A DNA stretch of 64,000 nucleotides from Actinoplanes utahensis (GTDB lineage Bacteria; Actinomycetota; Actinomycetes; Mycobacteriales; Micromonosporaceae). Position 1 is the first letter of the stretch; every line of letters starts with the position of its first letter. Below the pieces are notes generated by a model. The model was not told the DNA's origin. It worked only from the letters and a program-made list of their open reading frames with translations, and did no database searches. Shown piece by piece: positions 60,690-64,000 of this stretch. Made by a program: the position numbers and the translations under genes. The stretch is taken from assembly GCF_016862455.1 (NCBI RefSeq), contig NZ_BOMZ01000027.1:1-64000 (forward strand), in the 5' to 3' direction.

Positions 60690-60952
60690 AGGTCACCCTC
60701 GACAATCGAGAATCGTTGTTGTGAAGGACAACGGCGGTGTGCCATCCGTCCAGTGCCGTATCCACCGACGTCGGCCGGGGCGTTGCCGGCGTCCGTCTCT
60801 GGTGCAGCCACCTCGCCGACCCGGCAGATGTGGTGGACGAATGCGCTGGCCACTCGCTGTTGGCAGAAGACTACGGTTCCCGGAGAGCCGTGGACACGTC
60901 CCGGAAAGGCGCGACACCGGCATCTCGAGGGGCCGTGACGCCGTCCACCGGA

Positions 60953-61954
60953 CTACGCCGAGGCACGCAGTCGATGCTGCAGCTGGTCCGCGAACTCCGC
61001 CCAGGAATCGGCGCAGCCCCGCGCCACCTCAGCCACGATGTACGCACTGTGCGGGGGGATCGCGTCGATGACCTGCTCCCACCCATCGGGCGCCCTGGCG
61101 TGGGTGAACAGCCACCGCAGCAGGGCGCGCCCGGAGTCGGCGAAGCGCAGCGACGGGTCACGGTTCAGGCTGTGCAGCATGCTCTCCCAGTCGTGCCCCC
61201 TGCCGGTGGCGGCACGGTCGCCGCCTGTCCCGGGCCGGACCTCGGTGACCGGTTCCCGCACCGCCCGCGCGTCCCGCCGCTCGACCGGCGCCAGAGATGC
61301 GGTCGCTCTGCTCCGGCCGTCGCGCAAGCGCTGGGGCAGCGGGTCCTCACCGCGCCGCAGCCGCTCGCGTACGTCCCTCGCCGTCGCCGGAGAGATGCCG
61401 GCCTCCCGGGCTATCTCGCGCAGCGACGCCTCCGGTCGCCGGGCGATCACTTCGGAGGCCAGGCGCCGGCCGTCGCCACCGTCGAGCGGACGGACGCGGC
61501 CGTCGCGGCCGACCCGCAGCGGCGCCAGCAGGCCAGCATCACCGGCGCGCCGGCGGATCACCCCGACAGTGCGCGCGGACAGCCCCGTGATGTCGGCGAT
61601 GGCACGGTCGGAACACTGGGGCCGGCGGCTGATGAGCCGTGTCGCCGCGGCCTCGCGCTCGGCGAAGGTCAGCGGAAGCCCGTGCGCGCGGTTGGCCTTG
61701 ACCGCTACGACGAAGGCCTCCTCGTCGCTACCGTCGAAGAAGCGGGCCTCGATCGTGTCGGCGCCCCGCAGCCGCGCGGCCCGGACCCGATGCATGCCGT
61801 CGATGACCCGCATACTGCCGCGGTGCACCAGGATCGGCGGCAGGGCGGTGCCCGACTCGGCCAGCAACCGTACGTGTGCGGGGTCCTGGCCGGAGAGCCT
61901 CGGTGACCCGCTCATCCTCAACGAGTTCAACGAGAGCCGCACCGAGCCGTCCAT
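60953..61954 (-). CDS. ParB/StrR-like transcriptional regulator
   Basis: A 333-residue protein. The ParB-like N-terminal domain has PPILVHRGSMRVIDGMHRVRAARLRG. A helix-turn-helix follows (CSDRAIADITGLSARTVGVIRRR), and a second HTH-like segment (ASLREIAREAGISPATARDVRERL). This layout is typical of StrR-type pathway regulators in actinomycete antibiotic clusters rather than chromosome-partition ParB. The ATG at 61954 has a GGGGG ribosome site; a GTG at 61981 is in frame. It lies near a PEP-mutase-like gene and could control a biosynthetic cluster. Confidence 0.78.
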   Translation of the reverse strand: MDGSVRLSLNSLRMSGSPRLSGQDPAHVRLLAESGTALPPILVHRGSMRVIDGMHRVRAARLRGADTIEARFFDGSDEEAFVVAVKANRAHGLPLTFAEREAAATRLISRRPQCSDRAIADITGLSARTVGVIRRRAGDAGLLAPLRVGRDGRVRPLDGGDGRRLASEVIARRPEASLREIAREAGISPATARDVRERLRRGEDPLPQRLRDGRSRATASLAPVERRDARAVREPVTEVRPGTGGDRAATGRGHDWESMLHSLNRDPSLRFADSGRALLRWLFTHARAPDGWEQVIDAIPPHSAYIVAEVARGCADSWAEFADQLQHRLRASA

Positions 61955-62218
61955 CAGTACCCCCGTATGTACAGATATCACCGGCAGCGATCCCGCCGGC
62001 GAGCAGATACGGCTTCAGGGTCCACTGGTCCCGGACGAGGTTGCACGTCGCCGGTTTCCGCGACGGTGCCGGTATTCCGGCCCGTGCTCGCCGCGCTGTC
62101 GCGGCCGGTGTCACCCGATCTCGGGACGTGCTCGGCCGGAGACTGATGGAACAGGCTGCGGAGACGCACGAGCGCCGGCCGACCGACGTTCCCGCGCCAG
62201 GAAGGGAAGGGAGAACGG

Positions 62219-63187
62219 GTGCCACCCGATTCACTGCCCGACGGGATAACCAGCGAGCAGGTTGCCATGCTCGTCGAGAAGCTGCGCCGGATCCCGGACG
62301 CGGCCCGGCAGTTCATCGTCACCCCGGACGAGACGTGGCAACTCTTCCGTCTGGCGCCGGCGTTGCTGGCGGAACTACGCCACCATGGCCTGCCGACCCG
62401 AGGCACCGGAGAGTCCCTCCGCTACGACCTGACCGACCTCCGCAACGTTGCGATGCGCATGGGCGGCTCCGCCCGGGCGGCACGCCGCTTCTGGGCCGCG
62501 GGAATGAACCGTCGCAGCGACGAAGGATCCGCGTCCTACGAGATCCAGTACAAGGTGGGCTGCCCGTCCCCGGGCCACAGCGGCGACTGCCGCTATGCGT
62601 TCCTGCTGCCCGACCAGCAGATCCTGCAGCGGGAGGTCTCCGCCGGCGATCCGGCCCCGGCGCCTGCCACACGGGTCGTCCTGCGACCGGACTGGCCGGC
62701 ACTGCCGGACGACGCTCGGGAGTTGATGGACTCCCTGTCGGACATCGAGTTCATGCGCCTGCCTGCCTCGTTGCGTGAGGACACGGACTTCATCCGGCAG
62801 GTCCGACTGGGCGACTGCCTCGGCACCACGCGATACCTCGTCGCCGAAGGCCGCCGACGGGGTCTGCCCATCCGGTCACGCTACGGCGTCATGGTCGTCC
62901 TTCCCTACTCCAACCGCCACAACTGGGCCGAGATCTCGGTCGACGGCCGCTGGGTACCGATCGACCCCGTGATGCTCCGGTGGATGATCGAGTGGGGTGT
63001 GGTGGAATCACCGGCCTGGGACGCGTACCGGTCACCGGGAGCCATCCTCGTCGGCATCACCGAGACCAAGGTGCCCCTCGCGACCCACAACGGTGACGAG
63101 ATCGTCCTGGGGCTGGCCACCCGTCGGATCCGTGAGTCCCCGGAGGCGAGCGGTACTACCGCCGCCACAGGACCGGATGGCCACTGA
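62219..63187 (+). CDS. Transglutaminase-like cysteine protein
   Basis: A 322-residue protein with a C-terminal transglutaminase/protease-like core. Cys200 (VRLGDCLGTTRYL), His234 (RHNWAEIS) and Asp249 (WVPIDP) are in the order and spacing of a Cys-His-Asp triad. The first 150 residues have no known motif and contain a possible Zn site (GCPSPGHSGDC). GGGAGAACGG precedes the GTG at 62219. It is divergent from the ParB/StrR-like gene. Similar domains occur in lasso-peptide maturation and in arylamine/peptidase enzymes; role here unknown. Confidence 0.68.
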   Translation: MPPDSLPDGITSEQVAMLVEKLRRIPDAARQFIVTPDETWQLFRLAPALLAELRHHGLPTRGTGESLRYDLTDLRNVAMRMGGSARAARRFWAAGMNRRSDEGSASYEIQYKVGCPSPGHSGDCRYAFLLPDQQILQREVSAGDPAPAPATRVVLRPDWPALPDDARELMDSLSDIEFMRLPASLREDTDFIRQVRLGDCLGTTRYLVAEGRRRGLPIRSRYGVMVVLPYSNRHNWAEISVDGRWVPIDPVMLRWMIEWGVVESPAWDAYRSPGAILVGITETKVPLATHNGDEIVLGLATRRIRESPEASGTTAATGPDGH

Positions 63188-63266
63188 GGCCGGCCGAGGG
63201 AGCCGTCCACCGGGCTCTCCGCTCGCTGTCACGCGTCCGGTGACAACCCGGCCGGGTCAGGCACGG

Positions 63267-64000
63267 TCAGGAACCGGTGCCGGTGTAGTGGCGCAGCCCT
63301 GCCCGCCAGGCTCCCATCGCCACCACCCACACCAGCACTGCCATCACCGGCGTGCACCACCCGAGCCACTGCGGCAACCCGGCCGGCCCCGGCAAGTCCA
63401 GCAGGACGAGCACCGGCAGGTACGAGACGAACGCCGCCGGCAGGACGAACGAGAAGAACACCCTCACCATCGGGTGAAAGACGCTCGCCGGGTACTGCGC
63501 CGCATAGCTGCCGCCATAAGTGACGGCCGAGGCGAACTCTCCGCCTTCGACCAGCCAGAACTGCACCGCCGCACCGCACACCATGAGGCCGGCGAAGATG
63601 GCGGCGCCGGCCACCACGGTGATGACGATGAGCATCACCTTGGCCGGATCCCAGACGATGCCGCTGAGCGGCACGGCCACCGCCAGGATGACGAGCCCGG
63701 TCGCGGTGCGGCCGAGCCTCCGCAGGGTGACGTCGGCCGTGGCGAGTTGGCCGAACACCGACAGCGGGCGCAGCAGGAAGGCGTCGAGGGTGCCGGTGCG
63801 GATGTACGTCGGCAGGTTGCCGACATGCCCGACGACCAGATCGGCGATGGTGAACGAGACGTGGGAGAGGGCGAACAGCATGGCGGCGCCGGCGAAGTCG
63901 AGGCCGCCAAGCGTCGTGATGTTAGTGAAGATCACGTAGATCTCGGCGAATCCGATCGTGGTGCCGCCGACACTGACCGCGAGGTCGATGGCGAACGATC
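63267..64000 (-). CDS. ABC-2 family permease (partial, DUF990-like)
   Basis: A membrane protein with about six TM segments. It is open to the window edge, so the N-terminus lies beyond 64000; the frame reads through the GTG at 63935 without a stop. The visible part includes HVGNLPTYIRTGTLDAFLLRPLSVF, a motif of ABC-2/DUF990-type permeases that pair with a second similar permease and an ATPase. Stop at 63267. Substrate unknown; it could export a product of the neighbouring genes. Confidence 0.8.
   Translation of the reverse strand, partial: SFAIDLAVSVGGTTIGFAEIYVIFTNITTLGGLDFAGAAMLFALSHVSFTIADLVVGHVGNLPTYIRTGTLDAFLLRPLSVFGQLATADVTLRRLGRTATGLVILAVAVPLSGIVWDPAKVMLIVITVVAGAAIFAGLMVCGAAVQFWLVEGGEFASAVTYGGSYAAQYPASVFHPMVRVFFSFVLPAAFVSYLPVLVLLDLPGPAGLPQWLGWCTPVMAVLVWVVAMGAWRAGLRHYTGTGS

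Overview
The window is very GC-rich, with GTG and TTG starts, strong AGGAGG ribosome sites and many 1-4 nt stop/start overlaps. It fits a filamentous high-GC actinomycete. The secreted TIG-domain proteins, the StrR/ParB-like regulator and the MoxR/VWA locus make a Micromonosporaceae (Actinoplanes-like) host my best guess; that is inference. No rRNA, tRNA, intact insertion sequence or CRISPR array was seen.

Layout. 0-12 kb is a surface/secretome region: two adjacent paralogous S8 (subtilisin-type) proteases with Thr/Ala/Pro linkers, three secreted TIG/IPT beta-sandwich proteins and two paralogous one-TM proteins. A third S8 paralog lies at 17 kb. 11.8-16.5 kb holds a small DUF1540 metal-binding protein behind what looks like an iron-regulator box pair. 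It is followed by a tightly coupled four-gene operon: a Nudix-winged-helix regulator, a J-domain/pseudokinase fusion, a VWA-like protein and a divergent adenylosuccinate synthetase-like enzyme. A canonical promoter and a 16-bp-period operator array precede it. I consider this operon the best candidate for an undescribed system. 16.5-20.3 kb has a deazaflavin-dependent nitroreductase-like protein, the third S8 protease and a sulfite-oxidase-like/ferredoxin-reductase-like pair.

20.4-28.7 kb is a galactoside utilisation locus. A GH42 beta-galactosidase, two ABC permeases, a solute-binding lipoprotein and a GH36 alpha-galactosidase form one coupled operon, divergent from a LacI regulator with two near-identical palindromic operators between them; no transport ATPase is present. 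28.8-37.6 kb contains a secreted SGNH esterase, a PQQ-propeller-like lipoprotein, a transmembrane Ser/Thr kinase, a GAF-PAS hybrid histidine kinase, a PRPP synthetase paralog and an ABC ATPase. 37.8-45.0 kb has a second ABC ATPase and two ~1000-residue FtsX-type permeases, with a G-rich duplication and a 47-bp VNTR-like repeat in the gaps.

45.2-46.0 kb is a PnuC-type transporter. 46.2-53.3 kb is a five-gene overlapping MoxR-VWA operon: SWIM-like protein, unknown, VWA, MoxR ATPase, DUF5682-like. 53.4-55.6 kb is a partner-switching pair, a SpoIIE phosphatase and a STAS-HATPase fusion. 55.7-57.5 kb is a methyltransferase/membrane protein/nitroreductase operon, followed by a decayed patch with a broken gene and an IS5-type transposase remnant. 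58-64 kb carries an I36-type inhibitor-like secreted protein, an aldo/keto reductase, a PEP-mutase-like enzyme, a ParB/StrR-like regulator, a transglutaminase-like protein and an ABC-2 permease cut by the window end. The last group could be the edge of a specialised-metabolite (possibly phosphonate) cluster.
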